Assembly: GCA_024958655.1 (NCBI GenBank)
Contig: JANWUR010000005.1
Coordinates: forward strand, 113,489-177,488
Reading direction: 5' to 3'
Origin: Cyanobium sp. FGCU6
GTDB taxonomy: Bacteria; Cyanobacteriota; Cyanobacteriia; PCC-6307; Cyanobiaceae
Length of the DNA stretch: 64,000 bases
Below the pieces are notes generated by a model. It ran no database searches, had not been told where the DNA came from, and saw only the letters and a program-made list of their open reading frames with translations. Within the stretch, counting starts at the first letter, position 1, and every line of letters begins with the position of its first letter. Of this stretch, positions 24,879 to 33,259 are shown piece by piece. A program made the translations under genes and the position numbers.

Positions 24879-24961
24879 CAGACGTTTTCCTCCCGCTCCT
24901 TGCCCAAAGGGGAGGTGTCATCGCCACAGGCATAGGAGATGTAGGCGGCAGGCATTGTCAT
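24878..24961 (-). CDS. 27-codon TIR-like mini-ORF between coupled genes
   Basis: The ORF MTMPAAYISYACGDDT...ENV fills the gap between the FGE-receiver and TIR-VMAP genes. Its ATG overlaps the upstream stop (TGATG at 24963-24959) and its stop overlaps the downstream ATG (TGATG at 24880-24876). AAYISYA resembles the first beta strand of a TIR domain (compare LVYVSYAWNN next door). It is either the stub of a deleted second TIR gene or a coupling leader; it has no room for a fold. Confidence 0.45.
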   Translation of the reverse strand: MTMPAAYISYACGDDTSPLGKEREENV

Positions 24962-26253
24962 CAGGCTGGCTTCTCCGTCGCCCGGGACGCCAACTGCCTT
25001 TGCACGGCTTCGAGAAGCTGGTCGCGCCGATTGATCACGGCCAGCGCTCCCGCTTCCAGGGCTTGGCGGGTGCGTTCATCACTCAGCACACCCACATAAA
25101 AGATCACGGGGATGACGATCCCCTTGGCCCGCAGCAGCGGCAACAACCGCAGGCCGGCCTCTGGATCATCGCCCTGGCGCAGGTCGGAGAGCAGCAGATC
25201 CACAGGTGCGGAAGCCGCCAGCAGCTCGATCGCCTCCTCTGGGCTGGAGGCCAGCAGCACCGTCACACCCTCGACCGCCAAGGCGGCCCTTTCGCCGCGA
25301 TTGTTGTCGGGATGGTCATCGATCCAGAGCACCAGGGCCTGGCGAGCTGAACGATCACGATCGGGTGGCGCCAGCGACGGGCTCGCCAGCACGGGCGGAG
25401 GGGAACCCGGCAGACACACCACCCGAAAGCCCACAATCGCCGGCTCGCGGGACTGCGCGGGCAGGCGGTAGCGGCAGGCGGAGCGGGCATCGCTGGGTGG
25501 ATCGCTCCAGGCGCCGCCGCGCACCACCCGATCGGCCGTCGCAGGGGCGTTGGCCTCAATCCAGGCGGAGCCATCCGTGGGTGCGCCGCGATAGATCTCA
25601 TGCCAATGATCCAGGCACCACTCCCACACATTGCCGTGCATGTCGTGCAGGCCCCAGGGATTAGCAGGGTGGTGCTGCACGGGGGTGGTCTGCTGCCTCT
25701 GCGCACGGGGATCCTCAACTGACTCACTGGGGTAGCGCAGGGTGGCGAGCTCAGCCAGCAGCTCCGACCCGAACGCATAGGGCGTGCTGCTGCCCGCACG
25801 GCAGGCGTATTCCCATTGCGCCTCGCTGGGCAGGGTGTAGTGGCGACCCGTGCGCTGGCTGAGCCGCCTACAGAACTCCGTCGCCTCATCCCAGCTGATC
25901 TGCTCCACCGGTCGCTGGCATGGGTTGGACTCTCCTTTGCCCAGCTGCGCTTGCTCCCCCTGAAATAGAGCCGGGTTCTCAGGCAATGGGAGTGACCAAT
26001 CCTCCCCTGACCGCGGCTCCCACCTGGCCACCACCTGCCATTGCGCTTGGGTGATTGGTGTGCTGGCCATCAGGAACTCCTGGATCTGCACCTCATGCAC
26101 GGGGCCCTCATCGTCATCCCGGCCGCGCTCGTGGTCGGGTGAGCCCATCTCAAAGCGACCTGCTGGAATGCGCAGCATCGTGAGCGCCTGTCCAGAGCCC
26201 AGAGGTTCGATGAACGCCTGGGTGGTGCTCTGCCAGCGCAACAGCTGGGGCAT
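24961..26253 (-). CDS. FGE-sulfatase fold fused to response-regulator receiver domain
   Basis: 430 residues. FGE domain ~1-295: LRIPAGRFEMGSPDHERG, SEAQWEYACRAGSST, LHDMHGNVWEWCLDHW, RGGAWSDPPSDARSACRY, IVGFRVVCLPG. A receiver-like domain follows (~310-420) with acidic pair LVLWIDDHPDNN, phospho-acceptor-like LLLSDLRQG and an INRRDQL end where a Lys is usual. The VR-equivalent segment differs from the TR at many non-adenine and synonymous sites, so it is not a current target of this DGR. It starts 3 nt after the upstream stop with a good AAGGA spacer, in the operon with TIR-VMAP and MoxR. Confidence 0.85.
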   Translation of the reverse strand: MPQLLRWQSTTQAFIEPLGSGQALTMLRIPAGRFEMGSPDHERGRDDDEGPVHEVQIQEFLMASTPITQAQWQVVARWEPRSGEDWSLPLPENPALFQGEQAQLGKGESNPCQRPVEQISWDEATEFCRRLSQRTGRHYTLPSEAQWEYACRAGSSTPYAFGSELLAELATLRYPSESVEDPRAQRQQTTPVQHHPANPWGLHDMHGNVWEWCLDHWHEIYRGAPTDGSAWIEANAPATADRVVRGGAWSDPPSDARSACRYRLPAQSREPAIVGFRVVCLPGSPPPVLASPSLAPPDRDRSARQALVLWIDDHPDNNRGERAALAVEGVTVLLASSPEEAIELLAASAPVDLLLSDLRQGDDPEAGLRLLPLLRAKGIVIPVIFYVGVLSDERTRQALEAGALAVINRRDQLLEAVQRQLASRATEKPA

Positions 26254-26256
26254 CCT

Positions 26257-26817
26257 TCAGCTCCCCCCAGCCACCGGCCCCTGCCCGCCGAGCAACACAG
26301 CCAGCAACAGCAGCAAATAAAGCAGCCCAAACAGGCGTGGCACCCAGTTTTCCACGTGGGTGAGCGGCAGATAACGTCTGGGGTCCTTGCCTTCGCCCAA
26401 GGCCTTCCATTCGGCGGCGTAGGGCGCTGCGGGCAGCAGGGTTTCCAGGTCCAGAATCACCGCATACTTGCCGCTGTTGAGCTGGCGATAGCTGCGCACG
26501 ATGCGCCACCAGACAAAACAGAGCACCAGCAGGGCAATGATCGGCAACGCCCCGGTGAAGCCGCTGATGATCCTGTCTTTCGCCAGATTGGCGAACACGG
26601 TCAGCAGACCGGTGTTCACCGCCAGAAAAAACGTATTGGCCTGCATGCGCCGCGCACTCACCCGATCGGCCATCTCCACAGCCAGCTTGTATTGATCAAA
26701 CAGGTGTTGGCGATAGCAATCGCCATAGTCAGCTTCCGAGGCCTGCAGCAGGCTCGGCTGCAGAGGATCAGGCCCAGCGGATAGGGGATCAGCGGACACG
26801 GCGGCAGGCCAGCGCAT
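26257..26817 (-). CDS. Small integral membrane protein leading the ternary operon
   Basis: 186 residues from ATG 26817 (the upstream ATG at 26958 adds an unlikely Pro/Arg-rich stretch). A soluble N-terminus with YRQHLFDQYKLAVEMADRVSARRMQ leads to TM1 TFFLAVNTGLLTVFANLA, TM2 PIIALLVLCFVWWRIVRSY, a loop with LPLTHVENWVP and a C-terminal hydrophobic segment LFGLLYLLLLLAVLLG. The pattern resembles RipA-like small membrane proteins; I am not certain of the family. Directly upstream of the FGE-receiver gene, it could anchor the system at the membrane. Confidence 0.7.
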   Translation of the reverse strand: MRWPAAVSADPLSAGPDPLQPSLLQASEADYGDCYRQHLFDQYKLAVEMADRVSARRMQANTFFLAVNTGLLTVFANLAKDRIISGFTGALPIIALLVLCFVWWRIVRSYRQLNSGKYAVILDLETLLPAAPYAAEWKALGEGKDPRRYLPLTHVENWVPRLFGLLYLLLLLAVLLGGQGPVAGGS

Positions 26818-27007
26818 GGGTGATCGCAGCACAGGGTAAGCCGTTCCAGCGACCCGGCCAGCCAGCCAGTCTGCCGTGCCACGGCCTGCACCCGGCCTGG
26901 CGCGCGAATCGCACTGGGATGGAGCCGCCCCCGCTGGGGTTGAGACAGCTGGTGGCACTCACTCATGGGAGCCATCCGACCAGCTCCCATCCGTACCCTG
27001 CTGCGCC

Positions 27008-27553
27008 GTGCCTGCACCATCCTCAGCCCCGGCATCACCGGCCGAGACCAGCGAGCTGCCGCCGCTTCCGCCAGACTCAACTCTGGCGCAACCACCCTGG
27101 CCGAGCCTTGATCGGCTTGGGCTGCTTCAGGCCTTCGGCGGCCTGATCCTCGGCCTGATCGCCCTGCTCACCTCCTATGGCCACATCACCCTCGGAGGCC
27201 GCACCCTCCCACTCCCCCAGCCATGGGGAATCCCTTGCATCGCTGCCTCGGTGGCGACAGTTTTTGTCGATGCTCAACTGGCGACGCGATCCCGGCTACG
27301 AGCAGCGGGTGATGCAGCACAAGCTGCGGATGCAACAGCTCGAGAGCGAAATCTTGCAAGTGAGGAAAGACAGCGAGCAGATCGAGAAAGAAATCGAGCA
27401 GCTGAGGCGCGAGAACGCCAGAGAGAAAGCCTTGAGCGCCTTGATCAGGCAGCGCTGCTTTCCGGCCGAGTCCAGCTCGATCCCTCCGCCGGCAACCGTG
27501 AGCGATTGCGGATCTTCCTTGAGCTGATGGGGCGGCGGGCCTGGGGAAGCTGA
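27008..27553 (+). CDS. Two-TM coiled-coil protein, copy 2
   Basis: 181 residues from GTG 27008. Same build as copies 1 and 3: ELPPLPPDSTLAQPP, LLQAFGGLILGLIALLTSY, GIPCIAASVATVFVDAQL, an R/E/A helix and a GRVQLDPSAGNRERLRIFLELM tail. It is divergent from the ternary operon. The +1 frame is open at 27177-27527 with heptad-like QLESEILQVRKDSEQIEKEI, again the more GC3-rich reading of the coil. Confidence 0.6.
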   Translation: MPAPSSAPASPAETSELPPLPPDSTLAQPPWPSLDRLGLLQAFGGLILGLIALLTSYGHITLGGRTLPLPQPWGIPCIAASVATVFVDAQLATRSRLRAAGDAAQAADATARERNLASEERQRADRERNRAAEARERQRESLERLDQAALLSGRVQLDPSAGNRERLRIFLELMGRRAWGS

Positions 27554-27555
27554 GG

Positions 27556-27998
27556 ATGGCTGAGCACGGCGATCGCCTTTCTCTCGGCCTCACCGTGCTG
27601 GCCCTGCTGCGGGAGCTGCAGGTGCCGGCCACGTTGTTTGTGATCAGCGGCCACCTCGATCGCGGCGATCCGGCCTATCTGGCCCAGGCCCTCGCCGATG
27701 GCCACGCCATCGGCCACCACATCCACGCAGACAGCGTGTCCGCCCGCCTCAGTCCCGCCGCATCGCGGGCTTCCCCTGGGACACCTTCCACCCGCCGCTT
27801 GCCTGGATGGCCTGGTTCGTGTTCCGCAACGCCCATCCCGGCGCGATTCTTGTGCTGCACGATCAACCCGACACCTTGCCGGCCACGATCGAGCTACTGC
27901 GGCGCGTGGTGCCCGCCTTGCGTCAATGCGGCTACCGGTTCGTGAGCCTGGAGCCAGGCGGTCAGAACCCTGCAGCGGCGAAATCCTGGCCGGCATAG
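27556..27998 (+). pseudogene. Polysaccharide deacetylase pseudogene
   Basis: LLRELQVPATLFVISGHLDRGDPA...GHAIGHHIHADSVSARLSP matches the intact gene at 2871. The N-terminus with the TIDDGP motif and a stretch including RPGGGW are then deleted, and the frame changes before AWFVFRNAHPGAILVLHDQPDTLP...YRFVS. Both catalytic Asp and motif 3 are lost. It directly precedes an intact vapBC pair on the opposite strand. Confidence 0.85.
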
Positions 27999-28333
27999 GC
28001 CAGGGGCAGCTGCTCACGTTCGGCGAGGGCGGCCGCGAAACAATCGCCGAAATTGAGCTGGGCGGCATGGCCCAGCCCCTTGCCGAAGCGCTGGTACACC
28101 GCGAGAGCGCGGTGGGCCAGCTCGGCATCCACCGGCACCACATCGGGATCGAGCAGCCCCAACAGGGCCTCCACCGGCTCCAGCACGGCGCGGCAATGGG
28201 CCACCACAAGCAGTTCCTGCAGCGTGCCGGCGGAGATGCGCAGCAGCGCTGCCTCCTCCAGTCGCCGCTGATGGTGCTCCCAGCCGGGCTCCCGCTGGAT
28301 GATTGCGATCAACACCGAAGTGTCGAGGATCAT
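27962..28333 (-). CDS. vapC: VapC toxin, PIN domain
   Basis: 123 residues: MILDTSVLIAIIQREPGWE (Asp), SAGTLQELLVV (Glu), LNFGDCFAAALAEREQLPLAYAGQDF (Asp pair). Coupled to vapB by an ATGA overlap at 28330-28333. It overlaps the decayed deacetylase end. The same gene is a remnant at 3610-3790. Confidence 0.9.
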   Translation of the reverse strand: MILDTSVLIAIIQREPGWEHHQRRLEEAALLRISAGTLQELLVVAHCRAVLEPVEALLGLLDPDVVPVDAELAHRALAVYQRFGKGLGHAAQLNFGDCFAAALAEREQLPLAYAGQDFAAAGF

Positions 28334-28572
28334 CCCGGCAGGCCATCGCTGTCGTAGAGGCTGTCGGCAGCAAAGGGCCGCGCCCGCGCACAGGCCTGCT
28401 GCTGCAGGGCGGGCAGCTCCTGGCGCAGCCGTTCGATGCGCTGCAACCGGCGCTGCCGCTGCAGCTCCGCCTCAAGAGCTTCCCTCACAATCTCCGTGGC
28501 GCCGCGCCCGGTGAGCTGCCGCAGCTGGGCAATCAGCTCGTCAACCCGAGGGCTCTTGATGTTGACCGCCAT
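28330..28572 (-). CDS. vapB: VapB antitoxin
   Basis: 80 residues: MAVNIKSPRVDELIAQLRQLTGRGATEIVREALEAELQR, the Rv0623-like VapB pattern (short N-terminal strand then helix-helix). Toxin-binding C-terminus with PFAADSLYDSDGLPG. First gene of the vapBC pair. Confidence 0.9.
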   Translation of the reverse strand: MAVNIKSPRVDELIAQLRQLTGRGATEIVREALEAELQRQRRLQRIERLRQELPALQQQACARARPFAADSLYDSDGLPG

Positions 28573-28871
28573 TCCACCCCATGGGTATGGAAGCTGATTC
28601 TACCGGGGCTTGCCGCCCTGATCAGAGGCCATTGGGGCACCCGGAATCGGGGCAGCCGGAACGGAACATGGCTGGATCCGCAGGGAGAAGGCTGACGTGG
28701 CGGCTGGATTGAGCCCACAGCGGCAAGGCGCCTGCGGCCCCGCCGCCCTCGTTGGGCTCCCGAAGCCCAAAACCCCTACCTTGGAACTCTGATCTGATTC
28801 TGAGACCTCAGACTGAGAACTGTACCTCCTCCTCCCGTGCCCACGGCCCGAACAACTACATCGCCCTCACA
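28573..28871. other. Intergenic stretch with palindrome and hairpin remnants
   Basis: No supported gene. 28726-28740 is a degenerate half of the VR 3'-flank palindrome (AGGCGCCTGCGGCCCC). 28745-28785 has GGGCTCCCGAAGCCC and a CCCTACCTTGGAACTCTGA stretch like the end of the hairpin repeat blocks before the AAA/DUF4143 genes. It looks like debris of the same cassette arrangement. Confidence 0.5.
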
Positions 28872-29956
28872 TCAGCTGGGTGCATAGCCGACCCAGCGCA
28901 TGAATGGCAGCCAGCAGTTGGGATTGGCGCAAGTGAGCCAATGGTCAAGGCACCATTCCCACACATTTTCATGGGAATCATGCATACCCCAGGCATTGGC
29001 AGGAAACATTTTCACGGGGGTCGTCTGTTGGACATACTCTCCCGAGAAATCTGATCGTGGTGCTGACGAGCTGCGATAGTTCGCTAGACCTGCATTGATG
29101 GATTCTCCGACTGCATAGGGCTTGGCAGTTCCGGCCAGGCAGGCATACTCCCACTGGGCTTCACCTGGCAAGGTATAACCTCGTCCGGTGAGACGTCCAA
29201 GCCCTTGGCAGAACTCAAGCGCTGCATGCCAAGACACACATTCAACTGGTCGATCATCCGTCGTTGTTTCTCCAGCCAGTAATCAGCCACGGCAGGCGGC
29301 TGCCCCCTCCCAGCTTCACCAGCGCCCGTTCCAACCGCAGCGATCGCCGCTCCAGCCGCCAGCCACGCCATGGCGCCGCAGGCGGGCTGTTTCCAGCTCG
29401 AAGGTTTCGGTGGGCAGGGCGTTGCCGGCCAGATGGGCGGGCCGCTGGGCTTGGGGCAGATTGAGGGGCTGGGCGAAACCGCGGCCAAAGGCTGCTGCAA
29501 CGCCTTGCGGATCGCCAGGCCGACCGTCCTGAGCGCCTCCTTCCACTCCACCTCCGCCATCGCCTCCAGGTGGCGGTGGGGCGGCAGCACCGCCTGGTAG
29601 CTGTGGATCTCGGTTTCGTCCACGAAGCTGGGGCTGAGGCTCACCCACAGCACCGGCACCCCGTCGGCCTCCGCCGCCGCCAGCAGCTTGGGCACCTCCT
29701 GCCCCATCACGAACTCCGAGGCCAGGAAGGCGTCGCTCACCAGCAGCAGCGCCACCTTCGCCTCGGCCAGCGCCGTTTCAATCTCCTCGCGCCACTTCAT
29801 CCCCGCCTCGATGCGGCTGTCGTCCCAGAGCCGCAATTCCTGGCCGCTGCCGCGCAACAGCGGCGCCATCATCCGCTTCAGCCGTTCCACCCAGGCCCGA
29901 TCGGCATGGCTGTAGCTGATGAACACATGCCGGCGCTCGGAGGCAGGTTGGGGCAC
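28872..29956 (-). pseudogene. TIR-FGE pseudogene, frameshifted and VR-less
   Basis: From GTG 29956 a complete TIR domain (VPQPASERRHVFISYSHADRAW, LWDDSRIEAGMKW, SEFVMGQEV), nearly the same as the TIR at 12844. A frameshift near 29470 breaks the linker. The front of the FGE domain is deleted around 29290. The FGE resumes in another frame (CVSWHAALEFCQGLGRLTGRGYTLP, ENVWEWCLDHW) and stops at 28872 before the VR position. The FGE part is more diverged than in the other copies. The TIR domain alone could still be translated. Confidence 0.8.
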
Positions 29957-30024
29957 GCGCGGCTGCCGCTGGGTTCGCTGCGGCGATGGTGGCAGGTGTG
30001 CAGGTCTTCACGATCCGTGCCACT

Positions 30025-30170
30025 CCCAACGTGTCGTTCTCGATGCCTCCCCCCTGCTCGCCGATCTCAGGCAGGAGCCGGAGGCCATCGGACTGCTGGT
30101 GGCGCCGTTCACTGCCCTGAACGCCGACACAACCGCGGCAGCTTGTCGCTTGGGCCTGCACGTGGCGTGA
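30025..30170 (+). pseudogene. vapC remnant
   Basis: VVLDASPLLADLRQEPEAIGLLVAPFTALNADT follows the first and middle parts of the vapC at 17794 with the centre deleted. It lies between the TIR-FGE pseudogene and TM-coil copy 3, the same relative place as the 7655 remnant. Confidence 0.65.
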
Positions 30171-30237
30171 CAGGTGGTGGCACTCAAAGGAAGGAAGGGC
30201 AACCAATGCGCCCCTCAGCCCGATTCAGCCCTTCACC

Positions 30238-30828
30238 GTGCCTCCACCGCCCCCAGCTTCAACCTCTGCTGCGCTTACCGATGACAGCAAAACGCCGCCG
30301 CTTCCGCCAGACTCAACTCTGGCGCAACCACCCTCGCCGAGCCTTGATCGGCTTGGGCTGTTTCAGGCCTTCGGCGGCCTGTTCCTAGGCCTGATCGCCC
30401 TGCTCACCTCCTATGACCACGTCTTCTTCGCCGGGCGCAGTTTCCCGCTCCCCCAGCAATGGGGCATCCCTTGCATCGCTGCCTCGGTGGCGACTGTTTT
30501 TATCGATGCTCAACTGGCGACGCGATCCAGGGTACGAGCAGCGGCTGCAGAAGCTGAGGCTCGAGACCGAGCAGAGCAGAGAGAGAACGAAGCTGATCGA
30601 GAGCGAAATCTTGCGCGTGAGGAGCGAAAGCGAGCAGATCGAGAAAGAAATCGAGCAGCTCGATCGCGAAAACGCCAGAGAGAAAGCCTTGAGCGCCTTG
30701 ATCAGGCAGCGCTGCTTTCCGCCCGAGTCCAGCTCGATCCCTCCGCAGCCACTCGAGAGCGATTGCGGATCTTCCTGGAGCTGATGGGGCAGCGGCTGCT
30801 CGGGGAAGCCGGAGCCGGCTCACCCTGA
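30238..30828 (+). CDS. Two-TM coiled-coil protein, copy 3
   Basis: 196 residues from GTG 30238: TPPLPPDSTLAQPPSPSLD, LFQAFGGLFLGLIALLTSY, GIPCIAASVATVFIDAQL, a charged helix and the ARVQLDPSAATRERLRIFLELM tail. Divergent to the TIR-FGE pseudogene. The +1 frame is open at 30413-30784 with IEKEIEQLDRENAREK. A conserved T5 tract lies at the frame boundary, as in the other copies. Confidence 0.6.
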   Translation: MPPPPPASTSAALTDDSKTPPLPPDSTLAQPPSPSLDRLGLFQAFGGLFLGLIALLTSYDHVFFAGRSFPLPQQWGIPCIAASVATVFIDAQLATRSRVRAAAAEAEARDRAEQRENEADRERNLAREERKRADRERNRAARSRKRQRESLERLDQAALLSARVQLDPSAATRERLRIFLELMGQRLLGEAGAGSP

Positions 30829-30859
30829 ACGCGTGGCCCCGGCAGCGTGAATCAACAGC

Positions 30860-31420
30860 TCACTCCTGCTCAGCCTGCCCCTCCCCCTCCAGCAGCTGCC
30901 GGTACAACCCCGCCAGCCGCCGCTCCAGTTCCTCGGCGTCCATCCCCGGCAGCTCCAGCGGGCCCGCAGGCCCACGGGCCACCAGGGGGGCAGGCCCTCG
31001 GCGTTGGCCGGTTCGGGGGCATCGCGGCGCAGGTTGGCCAGCAGCTGCTCGCGGTCGCGGCATTCCAGGCCAGCAGCAGCCAGGGGTCCTCATCCAGCCG
31101 CTGGGCGAACTTATACAGCACCGCGGCGAAGTGCTTGCAGGGCACGGCGTCGTCCGGGCAGCCACAGCGCACCTGCAGATCGGCCCAGCGGCGCGGAAAC
31201 AACGGCACCCCCACCGCGTCGAACGGCTCCTCCAGATCGCGGGGCACCTCGCCGTTGAGCAGCTGGGCGGTCCAGCCCAGGCGGGCGGCCATCGCCTGCT
31301 CCAGCGCCTTCCAAGCGCCTCCAGCCATGGGCGATCCTCAGGCGCCGGCAGCGGCCACCAGCGGGCCACCAGCGGGCCACCAGGCCGCCGGCGCCGTCGG
31401 TGTCCAGCGCCGGAACCACC
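30860..31420 (-). pseudogene. SWIM zinc-finger protein, frameshifted remnant
   Basis: The middle reads DLQVRCGCPDDAVPCKHFAAVLYKFAQRLDEDPWLLL, a SWIM C-x-C-x(n)-C-x-H zinc motif. After LLLAW the sense continues in another frame (ECRDREQLLANLRRD) and then in a third (GMDAEELERRLAGLYRQLLEGEG). The 5' end is also not in one frame. Two or more indels break the gene, unless the assembly has errors in its C- and G-runs. The intact family is found next to SNF2 helicases in cyanobacteria. Confidence 0.65.
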
Positions 31421-31426
31421 GGCGCG

Positions 31427-33034
31427 TTAGGCCCTGCCGCGCGGCAGCCCCCGCAACGCCGGCACGTAGGGAATCAACCCCTTGGCGGCGGCCTGCAGCT
31501 GGACCTCGATCGGCAGGCCGCGGATGTCGCGCAGGAAGCCATCCACCTCCAGGATCCAGGGGATCTCGGAGGATTCGAGCAGGCTGGGCAGGCACCAGCG
31601 CGGGCTGAAGGGGGTGATCTTCAGCAGGTCGCGCACCTTTTTGGCATGGTTGTGGGAGGTGCTGGTGGCCACGCCGAAGTGATCGGCGATCGTGGCGGCG
31701 CTGCAGTGGGGGCTCTGGGTGGGATCAAAGAGGAAGTTGGCGGCACCGATGGCGTGCACCACGCCGGCGCACCAGGAGGGCTCCCGACCCGTGAGCAGCG
31801 GCGACGGCCGCTTGCGGGCCAGGGCGGCCACCGCCTCGTGGATCAGGGCGCGGTAGTCGTCGTCGAGATGGCGGGCGCAGAAGGGATCGATGCGCGCCAG
31901 CAGCCTGTCCACCGTCTCGCGGAGAGCGGCGGGCACCTTGGGAGGCGCCGCAGGCGTGAGGGGCGCATCTGTCGCCGGCCGCGGTTCGGCTGGCTCCTCG
32001 GCTGCGGCCACCACACCGATCGTGACCGGCACCCGCTCGCCGGCCACCTCCACCAGAAAGCGACGCCGTTTCGGCGAAGGCTGCTGCCAGAGGCGAGCGA
32101 TCTGGGGTTCGGCCTCGATCCAGGCCACCAGCGCCAGGGCCACCGCCTCCAGCTGGTGAAGATCGGTGCGGCGGGGTGGTTTCAGCTCCTGCGGCGGCTC
32201 GATCAGCATCACGGTGGGGTAGGCATCGCCGGGGGCCACCGGCCAGCCATAGCGCCTGATCTCCTTGAGCAGCGGCGGAGGCATGGCGGCTTTCGCCTCG
32301 AAGTTGATGGCGCGGTGGGGCGGCGCCGCGTCCATGGCCTGGTGATCCCCCGCCTCAAAGCGATGGCCCAGCTCCACATAGCGCTCATGCTCCTCGAGCG
32401 ACTGAAACAGAACCACGCCGTAGTGCTCGCGCTGCTGGCCGATCACGCATCCCACCCAACCCCGGATCGCCAGGGCACGGCAACTCACCTGGAAGAGGTG
32501 GCCATCGCCAGGGATGCGCTCCCAGGGGCGGCGCTGATACAGGGCTGCGGCCGCCTCAAAGAAGCGCGCCACAGCCTCCGGGCCGATGTCGCCGGTGAGG
32601 TAGGTGGAGAGGGCCTGCGTGCCGAGCAGGTCCTCGCCGCTGGCGAGCTGCTCGCGCATCAGCCTGACGGCCCGGTCGAGCTGGGGGGTGGCCCCCTGGC
32701 TGATCACCACCTCCGGCAGCAGCGGCGGCAGCAGCTCGAGCAGCTCCGCCCGGTTCACCACCACCCGCCGCGGTGGGCCGGGCCGGCAGGGGGCCTGGGG
32801 GTCGTGGAGGGCGTTGGCGATCGCCGGCTCCAGCACCGCCAGCGGCTGATCGGCAGGCCCCACGGCCGAGCTGCGGATGGCGCCGCCGGCCTCCATCACC
32901 AGGGCGATCAGGGGGCGAGCGCTGCTGCCATCCTCCTGGGCCACGACGGCCGGCATCGCCACCAACCCCACCTCCCACACCGTGCCACTGGCATCAGCGC
33001 CGAACCCACGACCGGATCGGGTGGCGGCAGCCAT
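31427..33034 (-). CDS. Hypothetical protein with DUF6398-like C-terminal domain
   Basis: About 535 residues from ATG 33034 (MAAATRSGRGFGAD); an upstream in-frame ATG at 33235 would add 67 unlikely residues. The middle is a soluble mixed alpha/beta region (HLFQVSCRALAIRGWVGCVIGQQ, WPVAPGDAYPTVMLIE). The C-terminus (SWCAGVVHAIGAANFLFDPTQ, AATIADHFGVATSTSHNHAK, VRDLLKI) resembles DUF6398, where a helix-turn-helix-like element is predicted. Function unknown. Transcribed away from cax. Confidence 0.7.
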   Translation of the reverse strand: MAAATRSGRGFGADASGTVWEVGLVAMPAVVAQEDGSSARPLIALVMEAGGAIRSSAVGPADQPLAVLEPAIANALHDPQAPCRPGPPRRVVVNRAELLELLPPLLPEVVISQGATPQLDRAVRLMREQLASGEDLLGTQALSTYLTGDIGPEAVARFFEAAAALYQRRPWERIPGDGHLFQVSCRALAIRGWVGCVIGQQREHYGVVLFQSLEEHERYVELGHRFEAGDHQAMDAAPPHRAINFEAKAAMPPPLLKEIRRYGWPVAPGDAYPTVMLIEPPQELKPPRRTDLHQLEAVALALVAWIEAEPQIARLWQQPSPKRRRFLVEVAGERVPVTIGVVAAAEEPAEPRPATDAPLTPAAPPKVPAALRETVDRLLARIDPFCARHLDDDYRALIHEAVAALARKRPSPLLTGREPSWCAGVVHAIGAANFLFDPTQSPHCSAATIADHFGVATSTSHNHAKKVRDLLKITPFSPRWCLPSLLESSEIPWILEVDGFLRDIRGLPIEVQLQAAAKGLIPYVPALRGLPRGRA

Positions 33035-33259
33035 GGAGTCCAGGCGGCGGAAACTCCCTGCATGGTGCCCCAGGCCAGCAGTCTGTGGTCGTGGTTGTGA
33101 CGCCATGACACCGCAGCGAGGAGCCATCCGCATGCGCAGTCCTTTCTCGCCTATGGAGCTGGATCGGACGGCGAACGACGGCCTGACCCGGATCTGCACG
33201 GTCGTCCACGGCTCAGGAGCATCCCTTGCCTCCACAATGGGTTAGATCAGCCCCGGCCC

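Noticed and set aside
25395-25515. VR-like segment of the FGE-receiver gene as a fourth active VR
   Set aside because: Many differences from the TR are synonymous or at C/G/T positions, and the 3' flank block is missing.
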